A stretch of DNA of 64,000 bases from Gemmatimonadota bacterium (GCA_018660835.1 JABJJN010000018.1:167255-231254), one strand, 5' to 3'. Positions 16,147-27,100 are shown, counted from the stretch's first letter. Notes: generated by a model not told the origin, from the letters alone. Made by a program: numbers and translations.

Positions 16147-16836
16147 ATGTCTGACCGTTTGAAAGAATTGGCCGCCACGAAAGCTGCTTCGTACGTGCAA
16201 GATGGAATGGTGGTCGGTCTCGGGACAGGATCTACTGCCGACTTCGCTATCCGCGCCCTGGGCGCCCGCGCTGAGGAAGAAGGGCTCGAAGTTCAGTGCG
16301 TGCCGACCTCCGACGCCTCTGCACGCCTCGGTGAAAGCCTGGGGTTGGACATACAGAGTCTCGAAGATCAACCCGTTATCGATCTGACGATTGACGGTGC
16401 TGATGAGGTCGATCCGCAGATGGATCTGGTGAAGGGGCTCGGCGGTGCCCTCCTACGCGAAAAAATCGTTGCAGCTGCCAGTACCCGTGAAGTCATCATC
16501 GTTGATCCGAGTAAGGTCGTCGATCGACTTGGAACCCGTTCACCTCTGCCTGTAGAAGTTGTGCCCTTTGCGTGGTCTTTGGCTCAGATGCGTCTGATGG
16601 AGCTGTCGCGACTCGCTGACCTGCGTCAGGGCTCGACGGGAGAAACCTTCGTCACGGACAATGGCAACTTCATCATTGACTGCCATTTTGATGAGGCAGG
16701 CATCGTGAATGCCAAAGAGCTTGAACTCGCGGTCAATGCCATACCCGGTGTCGTGGAGAATGGCCTCTTTGTCGAGCTGGCGGACATCATCATCATCGGC
16801 CAGGACGACAATCAGGTCCGCGTCATCGAGCGTTAG
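16147..16836 (+). CDS. rpiA: Ribose-5-phosphate isomerase A
   Basis: A 229-residue enzyme interconverting ribose-5-phosphate and ribulose-5-phosphate in the non-oxidative pentose phosphate pathway. The motifs are intact: VVGLGTGSTADFAI for phosphate binding, DLTIDGADEVDPQMDLVKGL, then GGALLREKIVA containing the catalytic Asp-Asp and Glu/Lys region, and the C-terminal IPGVVENGLFV. Length equals the family norm. It starts 42 bp after the GNAT gene and probably has ordinary constitutive expression. Confidence 0.97.
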   Translation: MSDRLKELAATKAASYVQDGMVVGLGTGSTADFAIRALGARAEEEGLEVQCVPTSDASARLGESLGLDIQSLEDQPVIDLTIDGADEVDPQMDLVKGLGGALLREKIVAAASTREVIIVDPSKVVDRLGTRSPLPVEVVPFAWSLAQMRLMELSRLADLRQGSTGETFVTDNGNFIIDCHFDEAGIVNAKELELAVNAIPGVVENGLFVELADIIIIGQDDNQVRVIER

Positions 16837-16878
16837 GCACATCCGTCCACTGCGGCTCGGTGTTGTCGACTTTGCCAG

Positions 16879-17304
16879 TCACGGTCTTGGGCTGACACCT
16901 ATGCCGTGCACATACACCAGTTCGCCACCAAGATTGCTTGTATAGACAAGTAGCCCGACGCCCACCACGGACAGGGCGATCCAATATGCGAGCCACCTAG
17001 GCGGCCGGCCAAGGGCGATGGGCAAGCGACCTAGTGACACAACGCCGAAGACGAGCAAACAGAGGGTTGCCATGTCTTCATGGTGCTGCACAAGTGCCGC
17101 GGTCTCCCCCTCTTGGCGATAGTCGGCGGCTGCTGCATCTCCGGTAACCACCGCGATCAGGGCGCTGAGCGTTCCTCCGACAAGCAGTCGCCACGCCACC
17201 GGATGCCAGGAGGGGCGCCGCATGAAGAGAGCCACCATATCAACCAAAACAGCGACAGCGAGCAAGGCGATGGGAAAATGGACGACAGCCGGATGCCAGG
17301 GCAT
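16879..17304 (-). CDS. DUF2231 family integral membrane protein
   Basis: A 141-residue protein with four predicted membrane helices (about 6-26, 37-56, 80-98, 105-124). It begins MPWHPAVVHFPIALLAVAVL, the HPxxVHFP signature of DUF2231, and has a conserved QHHEDMAT histidine pair between helices 2 and 3. The family's biochemical role is not established; the paired histidines suggest metal or haem coordination, which is only a guess. It is convergent with rpiA and divergent from the amidohydrolase. Confidence 0.75.
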   Translation of the reverse strand: MPWHPAVVHFPIALLAVAVLVDMVALFMRRPSWHPVAWRLLVGGTLSALIAVVTGDAAAADYRQEGETAALVQHHEDMATLCLLVFGVVSLGRLPIALGRPPRWLAYWIALSVVGVGLLVYTSNLGGELVYVHGIGVSPRP

Positions 17305-17447
17305 GGGATTGTAGAATCACTCTCACGACGTTGGAGGAAGGCCTTGCGCGTGTTCACGATAGACGTCCTCCCCCGTTGAGGCAATCCCGCGAAGCCGCGA
17401 ACTCGCACTAGCAGAATGGGTTTTCTCGACCCCAGGAGAGAAACGAA

Positions 17448-18737
17448 ATGACTGATCTTGCAACACATCTACAGCAGATTCGCATCTGCGATACGCACGA
17501 GCATCTGCGCAAGGAGAACGACTGGGTCCAGGATGGGCCCAAGGATGTCCTTGCCGATCTGTTTCAGAATTATGTCCCAGCTGATTTGATCAGTGCGGGC
17601 GCCAGTGACGAAGCCGTTCGAGATCTAGCCGGTGAAGGTGACATTGCCGAGCGCTTCGCGGCGATCGGTGATGCATGGTCAGCCATTCGGCATACAGGAT
17701 ATGGGGAGGCCGTGCGGGTCGCAGCGACCGACCTGTATGGTATGCCCGATGACTTTGGCGCCAGCGATCTGGTGGCGGCCCAAGCAACCCTCGATGGTTG
17801 GCGCCAACCCGGGGGACGACGGCAGCTCCTGGAACAGACTGCCTGCATAGATCACGTGCAGACAGATGATTTCTGTTGGCCGTGCCCGCCGGATACGTCA
17901 GGAGCCGACTTCTTCTTCTACGACATCAGCTGGGCTGGCTTCTGCAATGGCATCGTCGATGCCGAGGCCCTGCACACAGAAACTGGCGTCACCGTCTCTG
18001 ACCTGGCCAGTCTGCGTGAAGCGATGTCCGCCATCTTCGATCGTCACGCGCCGCACGCGATCGCCGTGAAGGCCCAGCATGCTTACGCACGCACTCTCCG
18101 TTGGCAGGAGCGATCAGACGCAGAGGCAGCCACCATCCTACCCGTGGTACTGACCGATGGCGAGAAGGCACCGGCTGAACAGCGTCAGGTACTGGGCGAT
18201 TGGTGCTGGGCGCGCGGCTGTGAATTGGCGATTGAGCACAATCTACCCTTCAAAATCCACACGGGTTACTACGCTGGTAACGATCGGATGCCCGTGGATC
18301 GGATTCGCTCCGGTCATCTGACGCCACTGCTGGCAAAGTATCTCGATTGCCGGTTCGTGCTCATGCACATTGCTTATCCCTATTCCGGCGAATTGCTGGC
18401 CCTGACCAAACACTATCGAAATGTCTATGCCGATCTTTGCTGGGCATGGTCTATCGATCCCTACTCCTCAGCCGACTTCGTTCGCCGATTCATTCATACG
18501 GCGCCGATCAACAAACTCTTCGCCTTTGGCGGTGACACGGGTTGGCCAACGAGCGCCGCCGCCTACTCGATCCAGGCAAGACGGTGGCTGACGCGAGCCA
18601 TGCAGGCAGAGGTCGATGATGGCCTGCTGAGCGAGGCAAGCGCCATAGCCATTGTCGACAGAATCCTGCGTGACAACCAGATCGACGCCTTCAATGTGGA
18701 GGCAAAGAAGCGTGCCTGCCTGGCAGCCACCGACTGA
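17448..18737 (+). CDS. Amidohydrolase superfamily protein
   Basis: A 429-residue TIM-barrel metal hydrolase. Metal-site features appear in order: CDTHEHL near residue 14, FKIHTGYYAG at about 268, RFVLMHIAYPYSG near 305 and FAFGGDTGWPTS near 360, the last supplying the conserved aspartate. The overall pattern resembles the amidohydrolase_2/uronate-isomerase side of the superfamily, and the substrate is unknown. An AGGAGAG ribosome-binding site precedes the ATG. ilvD follows after 24 bp in the same direction, so the two may be cotranscribed. Confidence 0.82.
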   Translation: MTDLATHLQQIRICDTHEHLRKENDWVQDGPKDVLADLFQNYVPADLISAGASDEAVRDLAGEGDIAERFAAIGDAWSAIRHTGYGEAVRVAATDLYGMPDDFGASDLVAAQATLDGWRQPGGRRQLLEQTACIDHVQTDDFCWPCPPDTSGADFFFYDISWAGFCNGIVDAEALHTETGVTVSDLASLREAMSAIFDRHAPHAIAVKAQHAYARTLRWQERSDAEAATILPVVLTDGEKAPAEQRQVLGDWCWARGCELAIEHNLPFKIHTGYYAGNDRMPVDRIRSGHLTPLLAKYLDCRFVLMHIAYPYSGELLALTKHYRNVYADLCWAWSIDPYSSADFVRRFIHTAPINKLFAFGGDTGWPTSAAAYSIQARRWLTRAMQAEVDDGLLSEASAIAIVDRILRDNQIDAFNVEAKKRACLAATD

Positions 18738-18761
18738 TCCCTCCTTCGAAAGATTCTCTGC

Positions 18762-20441
18762 ATGTCTTCGTCTTCTGAACAAGAGCGACCCAGCCGTACG
18801 ATTGTAGCAGGTTCGGGCAGAGCCGCCGCACGTGCCATGTATCGTGCCGTTGGCTACGACCAGGCTGACCTCGACAAACCCCTCATCGGAATCGCCAACA
18901 CGTGGACGGAGATCGGCCCCTGTAACTACCACCTGCGCGAGCTGGCAGAATACGTCAAAGAAGGTGTACGTGAGGCAGGCGGTACTCCCCTCGAGTACAA
19001 TACGATCACCGTCTCCGACGGCATCACCATGGGGACGGAGGGCATGAAGACGTCGCTCGTGAGTCGTGAAGTCATCGCTGACTCGATCGAGCTTGTTGCC
19101 CGCGGTCACATGCTCGATGGGGTCGTCGCGCTGACTGGCTGTGACAAGACCACGCCTGGTGCCATCCTCGCCCTAGGGCGACTCGATGTCCCTTCTGTCA
19201 TCCTCTATGGTGGCTCCATCATGCCGGGACACCATGATGGGCGTGATCTGACGATACAGGATGTCTTCGAGGCGATCGGCGCTCACGGCAAGGGCAAAAT
19301 CAGCGCCGACGAACTACAGGCGATCGAGCAGAAAGCCTGCCCCGGCGCGGGGTCCTGTGGTGGACAATTTACGGCGAACACGATGGCGACAGCCGTCGAG
19401 CTACTGGGTCTGGCGAAGATGGGCTCTGGCTCGATTCCCGCGACAGATCCAGCGAAGCCGGACATGGCCAGGCAAGTGGGCCGTCTCGCCGTGGACCTGG
19501 TGCAGCGTGGGCTGAAACCAAGCGACATCGTCACGCGTGAGTCGATCGAAAATGCTATCGCTTCTGTCGCCACCACCGGTGGCTCGACGAATGGCGTTCT
19601 GCATTTCCTCGCCATCGCCCACGAATACGGTATCGATCTGAACCTCGAGGACTTCCAGACCATCTCGCAGCGTACGCCGTTGATGGTCAGTCTCAAACCG
19701 GGGGGCCTTTTCGTCGCGTCCGACCTCCATGAGGCAGGTGGCATCGCCCTCGTCGCCCAGCGCCTGCAGCAACGCGACTGTCTGCACGCGGATTGCATCA
19801 CCGTCACAGGCAAGACGGTCGGCGAAGAAGCTTCTGAGGCGGTAGAGACAGAAGGTCAGCAGGTCGTTCGCCCCGCCGAGAAACCGATCAAGATGAGTGG
19901 CGGACTCGTCGTCCTGCGCGGCAATCTGGCGCCGGAGGGTTGTGTCGTGAAACTCGCCGGCCACGAACGCGCTCGTCACGAGGGGCCCGCAAAGGTCTTT
20001 GAGCGCGAAGAAGACGTCGTACCGGCGATTGAAGGGGGTGACATCGTTGACGGTGACGTTGTCGTGATTCGCTACGAAGGCCCTGTTGGCGGTCCGGGCA
20101 TGCGCGAGATGTTACATGTGACTGGCGCGATCATGGGCGCAGGTCTCGGTGAGACCGTGGCCTTGATTACGGATGGCCGTTTCTCCGGGGCGACTCGTGG
20201 CCTGATGATCGGCCACGTTTCGCCCGAGGCGGCAAAAGGCGGTCCCATCGCACTGGTTCAGAACGGCGACGTGATTACCATCGACAACGAAGCCTTCACC
20301 ATCGATATCGCCATTGGCGAGGCAGAACTCGCCGATCGCAAAGCGAATTGGTCGGCGCCGACGCCGAACTACACCAAGGGTGTGATGGCGAAATATGCGA
20401 AGCTGGTATCTTCCGCGTCGACGGGCGCTGTGACCGGGTAA
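18762..20441 (+). CDS. ilvD: Dihydroxy-acid dehydratase
   Basis: A 559-residue Fe-S dehydratase of branched-chain amino acid synthesis, making 2-oxoisovalerate and its isoleucine-pathway homologue. The signatures [11 protein letters not shown] and [18 protein letters not shown] carry the cluster cysteines; [20 protein letters not shown] is the conserved C-terminal block. The length fits the IlvD rather than the 6-phosphogluconate dehydratase (Edd) branch, though sugar-acid dehydratases of the same superfamily cannot be fully excluded given the adjacent amidohydrolase. It converges on the PIG-L gene with a 6-bp gap. Confidence 0.92.
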   Translation: MSSSSEQERPSRTIVAGSGRAAARAMYRAVGYDQADLDKPLIGIANTWTEIGPCNYHLRELAEYVKEGVREAGGTPLEYNTITVSDGITMGTEGMKTSLVSREVIADSIELVARGHMLDGVVALTGCDKTTPGAILALGRLDVPSVILYGGSIMPGHHDGRDLTIQDVFEAIGAHGKGKISADELQAIEQKACPGAGSCGGQFTANTMATAVELLGLAKMGSGSIPATDPAKPDMARQVGRLAVDLVQRGLKPSDIVTRESIENAIASVATTGGSTNGVLHFLAIAHEYGIDLNLEDFQTISQRTPLMVSLKPGGLFVASDLHEAGGIALVAQRLQQRDCLHADCITVTGKTVGEEASEAVETEGQQVVRPAEKPIKMSGGLVVLRGNLAPEGCVVKLAGHERARHEGPAKVFEREEDVVPAIEGGDIVDGDVVVIRYEGPVGGPGMREMLHVTGAIMGAGLGETVALITDGRFSGATRGLMIGHVSPEAAKGGPIALVQNGDVITIDNEAFTIDIAIGEAELADRKANWSAPTPNYTKGVMAKYAKLVSSASTGAVTG

Positions 20442-20447
20442 CCGAGA

Positions 20448-21365
20448 CTACAGCTTTACCGCATTCTGCTTCACATACGCCTCGATCTTTCCCGCCGTGT
20501 CGTGATATGGGAAGCTTCCTCCTGGCGGGAAGTAGTAGTGATACTCGGCGTATTCCAGATCGTACGGCTCGCCCATGCGTTTATGCTCTTCCAAACCAAA
20601 CAGACGTATGTAGGCACGATCGGCCTCCTCCTCATCGTCACCGAAGGCGGGCAGCTTCAACCCCTGTTTCGCCAAACTCTCCTTCATCCGACGCCCGTGA
20701 GCGCCAGCGGGCCCCTGCGACTTGTTCGTCGACATGGAGGCGATCTTCTCGTCCAGGAAGGGTGAGATGTCGGTGACGTGATTGTAGGGTGATCCGGGTC
20801 GCATGACCCAGTAGTACTTATCCCTCACGCCGTGTGGTTTCATGCCCGCCTGTACCTGCTCGGGATAGTCCTTGCCCATGCCCGCCATCCAGCACGCCGA
20901 CTCCACCAACTGCCCTGTGATGTAATGATCGGGATTCTCTTCCCACTTTGCCCATGGGTGAAAACTCATCAGCGTATCAACCTGCAGATGCCGAAAGAGG
21001 AATATCAGTCGGCAGCGCTGCTCGAGCATCGAATTCTCTTCCTGGCGATGATTGCGATAGCCGAGATTGAATACTTCTTCGATTCCGAGACTGCTCGCCA
21101 GGGCATCGACATCGACCTCGTTGCTCTTGATCGCGTCACCACTGGATCCTGGACCACACTTCTCGTCATTCGTCGTCTGAATGATGAACGCCTTGTAGCC
21201 TTCCGCGACAAGCTTGGCGACGAGGCCACCGGAGCACAGTGGCATGTCGTCGGCGTGGGCCTGAACGATGCCGAGAACTTTGCCCTCGTGTGGTCTGGAC
21301 TCGTCGAAAGTATCTACGCGAACCGGGCCGTGCGTCGTGTCTTCTTCAAACCATCCATCGTGCAT
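20448..21365 (-). CDS. PIG-L family deacetylase
   Basis: A 305-residue zinc-dependent LmbE/PIG-L enzyme. The metal motif is VLGIVQAHADDMPLCSGG (family AHPDD, here AHADD), with the conserved acidic/asparagine segment TTNDEKCG and a later FHPWAKWEENPDHYITGQ supplying the second histidine cluster. Family members de-N-acetylate amino sugars or related compounds; the substrate here is unknown. It is last in a minus-strand run after the VOC gene (14-bp gap) and the old yellow enzyme, suggesting a small catabolic operon. Confidence 0.88.
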   Translation of the reverse strand: MHDGWFEEDTTHGPVRVDTFDESRPHEGKVLGIVQAHADDMPLCSGGLVAKLVAEGYKAFIIQTTNDEKCGPGSSGDAIKSNEVDVDALASSLGIEEVFNLGYRNHRQEENSMLEQRCRLIFLFRHLQVDTLMSFHPWAKWEENPDHYITGQLVESACWMAGMGKDYPEQVQAGMKPHGVRDKYYWVMRPGSPYNHVTDISPFLDEKIASMSTNKSQGPAGAHGRRMKESLAKQGLKLPAFGDDEEEADRAYIRLFGLEEHKRMGEPYDLEYAEYHYYFPPGGSFPYHDTAGKIEAYVKQNAVKL

Positions 21366-21379
21366 GATCGGTTCCCCTG

Positions 21380-21796
21380 TCAGGTCGTCGCATTTTCGAA
21401 CAACTCGATGACTTCACCGTCGGGTCCATGGAAGAATGCGATGTGAACCGGTGTCGGCTGCCCACGACTCGGGATGTCGAGTTGCTTGGGCTCCATCTTT
21501 ACCTTTACACCCGCTGCCTTGGCCCGGTCCATGGCGGCGACACAGTCATCTGTGCGTATCGCAAAGTGCAGGATGGCGCCCTCTGGCTTGTGGCCGGGCT
21601 CGCCGCCGGCAAAGATCTCCAGATAGTTGCCATCGCCTGTGTCGAGCATGATCGCCCGATCATCTCCCTCGCCCCACGTGATCTTCTCAGCAAAGCCGAG
21701 CACGTCACTGTAAAAACGTACACTCGCATCAAAGTCGTGTGCTCGAACTGCGACGTGGTGAAATCCGCCACCACCGATCGCCGTATTGGTTCCCAT
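21380..21796 (-). CDS. VOC family (glyoxalase/dioxygenase-fold) protein
   Basis: A 138-residue protein with paired beta-alpha-beta modules: GGFHHVAVRAHDFDASVRFY, then SDVLGFAEKITW; NYLEIFAGG; AILHFAIRTDDCVAAMDRA; and PTPVHIAFFHGPDGEVIELF. His, Glu and Glu metal ligands of the glyoxalase fold are present. Two starts are possible: ATG 21796, with AAAAGGAAA six bases upstream and chosen here, or ATG 21826, which overlaps the old yellow enzyme stop as ATGA. Substrate unknown. It sits between the old yellow enzyme and PIG-L genes. Confidence 0.85.
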   Translation of the reverse strand: MGTNTAIGGGGFHHVAVRAHDFDASVRFYSDVLGFAEKITWGEGDDRAIMLDTGDGNYLEIFAGGEPGHKPEGAILHFAIRTDDCVAAMDRAKAAGVKVKMEPKQLDIPSRGQPTPVHIAFFHGPDGEVIELFENATT

Positions 21797-21822
21797 GTCA
21801 GTTTCCTTTTCGGGTGTGGCGC

Positions 21823-23313
21823 TCATTCGCCCGCGGCCGCTTTCAGTTCCTTCAGCTGCGTCGCCTCTGGCAAATCCTTGTAGTAGGCATCCAGCGGATA
21901 ACAACCAGAGATCATGCCATTGCGTGGTGCCGTCGTGCAATCGGAGAAGGTCCGACAGATGAGTTTGCGTGTCATCGCCCCCTTCTCCAGCACATCCGCA
22001 GGCAGATCCGGATAAGACAAGACCATGCGACCCAGCCCAATCGAATCAACCGCTCCCTCACGTACCAGAGCCTGCCCTACGTGCGGCAGATACTCCTGCA
22101 AATAGGAATACCCAGAACCTACGATCGCCAGGTCCGGATAACGCAGCTTGATCGCTTTTACTGCATTCACCTGGCGAGCGACACCGACCAGTGGGTCTTC
22201 AGGGGGCTGATATCCATCACTGGGAGGAAATAAAGCGGGGCGCTGGATGTGAGGATTGTAGTAGGGTGAACCGCAGGACAGATTCACCAGCGTGATATCG
22301 AGTTCGCCGAGCAGATCAAGAAAGCGAAATGTCTCGGCAAGATTGATCGCCAGCGGATCACTCGCCTCTACACCAAAACCGTAGTCATAGGGTAGGTAGT
22401 CGCTGAAATCCTCGGGGATGCCTGGCCCCAGCTTGTTGCCGACGGCACCGTCGGGATCTGGCATGAAAGGCACAAAGTCGAAGGCTGAAAGCCTCACACC
22501 AATGGCGATGGGTTTACCTCCCCCACCCGTGGCAGCGCGAATTCCATCAACAATCTCACGCAGGAAGCGCGTGCGATTCTCGAAAGATCCACCAAAGTCA
22601 CCAGGACGCGTGTGTGCCCCGAGCAACTCGTGGCCGAGATAGCCGTGGCAGTGTTTGACATCGACGAAGTGATAGCCGATGTCGTGGGCGATCTTGGCGC
22701 CGGTGATGTAGCAATCGATAATGCGACGCAGTTCATCATCCGTGATCAAAGGCTGTTCAGCGTCAATGTGGAACTTGCGGTCGAGGATGGGATGATGATG
22801 AGCGATGACCGGTTCCATCCGCGCTTTGCTGAAGGGTCGACAGAAGCGTCCGGAGTGCGTCAACTGCAGTCCGACAACGAAATCATCGGTCTCACCAAAA
22901 CGTTCGCCGTGTGCCTGAAAGATCAGTTCGTGAAGCTCTGCCAATCCCTGCCGGGACTCCTCACGTGCCATGAGCTGATTTGGATTGGCTCGCCCCTCTG
23001 GCACAACGGCACAGGCTTCCCCGCCCCAGATCAGTTTAGCACCTGAGATTCCGAAGTTTCGCCAGCGGCGGCGCACATTGTCTGTTGGCCGCCCATCTTC
23101 GGTGCCATCCCAACCCTCCATGGGATGAATACAGAATCGATTGCCCGCAACCAGGCCGTCTCCTACGGGCAGGGACGCCGCCAAGGGGGATGTCGGTGCC
23201 GTTAAGATGCCGTCGTCGAGGGGTAACTCGACGTCGAGATCTGCCAAATGCTGGCGCACGTCCTGTGCAGACTTTAGGGCTGATACTCTTCGGTATCTGG
23301 AGCTTTCTGCCAC
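21823..23313 (-). CDS. Old yellow enzyme-like NADH:flavin oxidoreductase
   Basis: A 496-residue FMN-dependent TIM-barrel reductase. Recognisable parts are VGLQLTHSGRFCRPF, DVKHCHGYLGHELLGAHTR, then PGDFGGSFENRTRFLREIV, and LAIVGSGYSYLQEYLPHVG, then GLGRMVLSYPDLP. A cysteine-rich C-terminal part (CRTFSDCTTAP, later GC) recalls the 4Fe-4S site of 2,4-dienoyl-CoA reductases, but the FAD/NAD(P) domain of those enzymes is absent. A GTG start at 23313, with AAGGA about nine bases upstream, is preferred; a longer reading to 23418 would run into lgt. Substrate unknown. Confidence 0.85.
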   Translation of the reverse strand: MAESSRYRRVSALKSAQDVRQHLADLDVELPLDDGILTAPTSPLAASLPVGDGLVAGNRFCIHPMEGWDGTEDGRPTDNVRRRWRNFGISGAKLIWGGEACAVVPEGRANPNQLMAREESRQGLAELHELIFQAHGERFGETDDFVVGLQLTHSGRFCRPFSKARMEPVIAHHHPILDRKFHIDAEQPLITDDELRRIIDCYITGAKIAHDIGYHFVDVKHCHGYLGHELLGAHTRPGDFGGSFENRTRFLREIVDGIRAATGGGGKPIAIGVRLSAFDFVPFMPDPDGAVGNKLGPGIPEDFSDYLPYDYGFGVEASDPLAINLAETFRFLDLLGELDITLVNLSCGSPYYNPHIQRPALFPPSDGYQPPEDPLVGVARQVNAVKAIKLRYPDLAIVGSGYSYLQEYLPHVGQALVREGAVDSIGLGRMVLSYPDLPADVLEKGAMTRKLICRTFSDCTTAPRNGMISGCYPLDAYYKDLPEATQLKELKAAAGE

Positions 23314-23374
23314 GATCGTGGATCCTTGGTTGTGTCTTGGTATTGGAAAGGCGAAGGCAAATGCGAGGCTGGCG

Positions 23375-24178
23375 TCAGGTTGGCACCTCCACGGTGCCAT
23401 CCTTTTCATCTGCCTCATCTACACCGGGCGGATTCGTCAGCAGACGACTGGCGATGGTGAGTCCCGCGAGCATCATCGCCAAACTGACCAGTTGCGCTGA
23501 GGTGAGCCCGAAGGCTGCCTCCGGATTGCGCCGAATTGTCTCGACGAGAAAGCGGGAAAGCCCAGCCAGAAGTAGATAGCCACTGAAACTGAGTCCCGGC
23601 CACTTGGACAGCCATTGTCGAGTCCCCCACAGGAGCCCGAAGATCGTGACACCGGCAAGGGTTTCGTAAACAGGTGCGGGATGCACGATGTCCGTCGTCG
23701 GCACAACGCCATGCGGATACGCCATACCCCACGGCAGGTCGGTTGGAATCCCGTAGTCGCCATCGCCGGCAAGTTGACAGCCGATTCGACCTATGCCGTA
23801 GCCTATGGCCAGGCCCATGCCCACGGCGTCCGCCACGTGCGCCAAAGGCGCTTCATATCGACGAATCGTCCAGATCACAGAGCCGGTGGCAACGAGGAAG
23901 CCACCGTGCCATGTGAGCCCACTACCGGAGAAGATCGCGCGCAGGCTGTCGCCCCAAGTGGCCCAGGGTGGCAATTCGAAAAGCACGAAATAGCCCTTGG
24001 CTCCAACCAGGCCGCCTACGACGGCAGCCGTCACCAGGTGCGACGCCAGTTCCGGATCTAGTTCGCGGTTGAGTAGTTCGCGTTTGATCACCCAGTGGGC
24101 AACCAGGAATCCGAGAACCACCATGGGACCGAAGGTGGGTAGCTGGAACGAGCCGATTTCTAACCAGTAGGGATACAT
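23375..24178 (-). CDS. lgt: Prolipoprotein diacylglyceryl transferase
   Basis: A 267-residue inner-membrane enzyme that attaches diacylglycerol to the lipobox cysteine. It begins MYPYWLEIGSFQLPTFGPMV, the standard Lgt N-terminus. Later segments include SGLTWHGGFLVA and the signature GYGIGRIGCQLAGDGDYG, with seven or so hydrophobic helices and a C-terminal FSGYLLLAGLSRFLVETIRR block. The longer open frame to 24259 is rejected because the family start is clear. It lies 10 bp downstream of the large lipid-enzyme fusion, so the two may be cotranscribed. Confidence 0.94.
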   Translation of the reverse strand: MYPYWLEIGSFQLPTFGPMVVLGFLVAHWVIKRELLNRELDPELASHLVTAAVVGGLVGAKGYFVLFELPPWATWGDSLRAIFSGSGLTWHGGFLVATGSVIWTIRRYEAPLAHVADAVGMGLAIGYGIGRIGCQLAGDGDYGIPTDLPWGMAYPHGVVPTTDIVHPAPVYETLAGVTIFGLLWGTRQWLSKWPGLSFSGYLLLAGLSRFLVETIRRNPEAAFGLTSAQLVSLAMMLAGLTIASRLLTNPPGVDEADEKDGTVEVPT

Positions 24179-24188
24179 TAAATTCCGA

Positions 24189-27100
24189 TCAGCCCTTGGC
24201 GGAGGTTGTCGACGTGGACAGATCCCCAAGATCCGCCACCTTGGAGCGTACCGACTCACTTAGCTCGCGATAGCGTTCATACATGGACAACCCCGGTCTC
24301 TCGGTAGAGGAAGCAGGCTTTACGGGCGCACCAATGCGGACGCGCACGGGATGCCGACGCGGTCGCCGACTGCTACCGGGCAGCACATCATGACTTCCCG
24401 CCACGTGCACGGGAATCACGGCACAATCCAGTTCCAGAGCCAGTAAACCGATACCACTCTTGAAGCCACGCAATTGGCTACTGGGGGACCGACGTCCTTC
24501 GGGAAACAGCAACACACTATTCCCGTCACGCAGGGCCGCAGCCAATTGCGCCAGCCCTTGTTCTGGTTGACGACACTTGTCCAGACGTAGTGCTCCCAGC
24601 ATCCAGGACCACCAGGAAACCTCCCAACCTCGTCTCTCGATGATGTCTCCATCCATTGCGACAATGATGGTCCCCGTGCGCGAGCGGAGGGCCAACTGAA
24701 TCGCCAATGCATCCAGATCACTGACGTGATTGGCGGCAAACAGAAATGGCCCCTTGGATGGCAGATTCTGCAATCCATCGACGCGCAGAGAAAGGAATCC
24801 TCGCAGCGGTCCAGATACTATGAACCACAGGAACCGACGCAGTGGCCCGATTCCGACCCTTCCTGGCGCGGCAGATGCAACGGCGTCGTGCCAGTAGTCT
24901 TCACTGGCATCGAGTTTCCCTGCCACACTTGCCGCTGACAGTCCTTCACGCCAACGCAGAAGAAGATCTGCCAGACTCGCGTCACTTCGATCGACGCTCC
25001 TCATCTCGTCGACACCGAGGTGTGGTTCGAGCCAGGCACTGAACTCGGCCGCCATCAGCGAATCGAGGAGTGTATCCAGAGGTGCCGTCGCAAGAAGACG
25101 GATCTCCGCCGTCTCCAGACCTGTTCGCTTGTGGAGCCAGTCGTAGACGGGTCGTTCCCAGGGCTCGGTACCCACCGTCTCTGGGGCACGGCCTGGGTCC
25201 ATCACCAGTTCTGCTGCCAGTGCCCTTCGGTCGACACGCCCCCCATCCAACCTGGGCAGAGGTCGGTCATGAATATGCAGCCGTTGAATGCGTTGATAGG
25301 TCGGCAATGCACGTGCTCGCGAGTAGACCTGTTGACGAAGTTGCGCTTCTGCAGCGGCACCATCCTCCTGTGCCGCCTGGCGCGTCAACACGGCGATCCC
25401 ACGAACTTCCTCGCCACCGGTCCGTGGCGATGGCACGCCGACGACGGCGAACTCCGCCACCTGCGGCAAGCCGCCGTATAGCGATTCCACTTCCTCTGGA
25501 TAGACATTCTTGCCGGCACCTGTCAGAATCAGATCCTTCGATCGGCCCTCGAGGAAGAGATATCCATCGGCATCGAGACGACCGATATCACCCGTGTGCA
25601 GCCAGCCATCAGAGAGGGCAGTCGCCGTGATGTCCGCACGACCAAGATAGCCTGCCATCACATTGGGGCCGCGAACCAACACATGCCCCGCCTCACCTGG
25701 TTTCGCCCCCGTGATCTGAAGCTCAACGCCAGGCAGTGCCTGGCCCACGGACCCCCTCTTGGCGCGACCAGGAGGATTCACCGTGACGATCGGCGACGCC
25801 TCCGTCAGACCATATCCCTCGTACACGGTGAGCCCCAATTCCACACAAGCGTCATAGAGTCGACCTCCCAGTGGTGCGCCACCACTCACGATCAGACGCA
25901 GGCGCTGCAGAGCCTCAGCCTCCGGGCTCTGCCCATGAACTCCCTTTGGTTCAACGCGGCTCAAGCGGTCCACGAGCAACTGCAGGATGCGGGGTACCGT
26001 GATAATCGCCGTCGTTCCCGTCGTCGTCATCATCTCCAGAATTCGCCGACTGTTCAGACTGTCGATAAAGCTTGTCGTCGCCCCTGCCCAAAGTGACATC
26101 AACAGCCCACCGGTGAATTCGAGGCCATGATGCAGCGGCAACAGCGATAGAATCTGGTCCGATGCTTCGACGGGCTGTACCTCTGCGAGGGCGACCAGAT
26201 CGGCGACGAAATTCCCATGCGTCAAGACGACGCCCCGCGGATCGACACGTGTTCCTGAGGTGAAGATGATGGATGCTTGGGTCTGTGTGTCGATTGTCGG
26301 TTCCACAAATTCGACACCTGCCGTCTTGCTCCCGGGTTTGCTCTCTACCGCTCGATCATCAACGACTTTGTCGCCACTATCCAGCTCGATTCGCAGCAGC
26401 AATGTGACCTCACCGACGGACTGCAGGGTCTCAATTGGCGCAATCAGCGCGCGAGCATCGACATATTCGAGCAAACGCTCGATCTCATCTGCGGGGGTCT
26501 GCGGGTCCACAGGAACCACGACGATCCCCGACAGGGTTGCAGCAAAGTAGGACTGCACCCATTCCGGACCGTTCACCCCTTGAAGAAGCAACCGATCGCC
26601 TGCCACCAAGCCCATCTGTTGCCATTGGCCGGCACGCCGGTCAGCTTCGGCAGCGAGTTCGCCGTATGTCTGATGCTGCAGGCGGCCTTGCTGGTGAATC
26701 TGCAGTGCGATTCGGTCCGTATGAGTTTCGCAGGACCAGCGAAACAGATCTGCAAGCGTATGAATCTGGCTCTCCGCCTGCAGGCGTTGCTCGACATTAC
26801 CCAATTCTGCAGGAGACTCTGGTAGCCCCATGTCCAACTCTTCACGCAAGACATGCCGTCGCAGACCGGCGATGTGGACTTTGCTGATGTAGTGCGCCCA
26901 GTCGATACTGCGCACATCGAGATCAAAATCGCGCTGCTCATCGGGTGGCAGCGCCTCAAAGAGCGTGCGCGTTGAAGTGGTCTTGAAACAGCAGTCAAGA
27001 TTTGTGTAGGGATGGTAGATGTCGGTGTAGTAGAGGACGCGCTGTAAGCGCACTTTGGCCGTTCCCAGAAAACGCCTCTGTCGACTCGGCATCGTATAAA

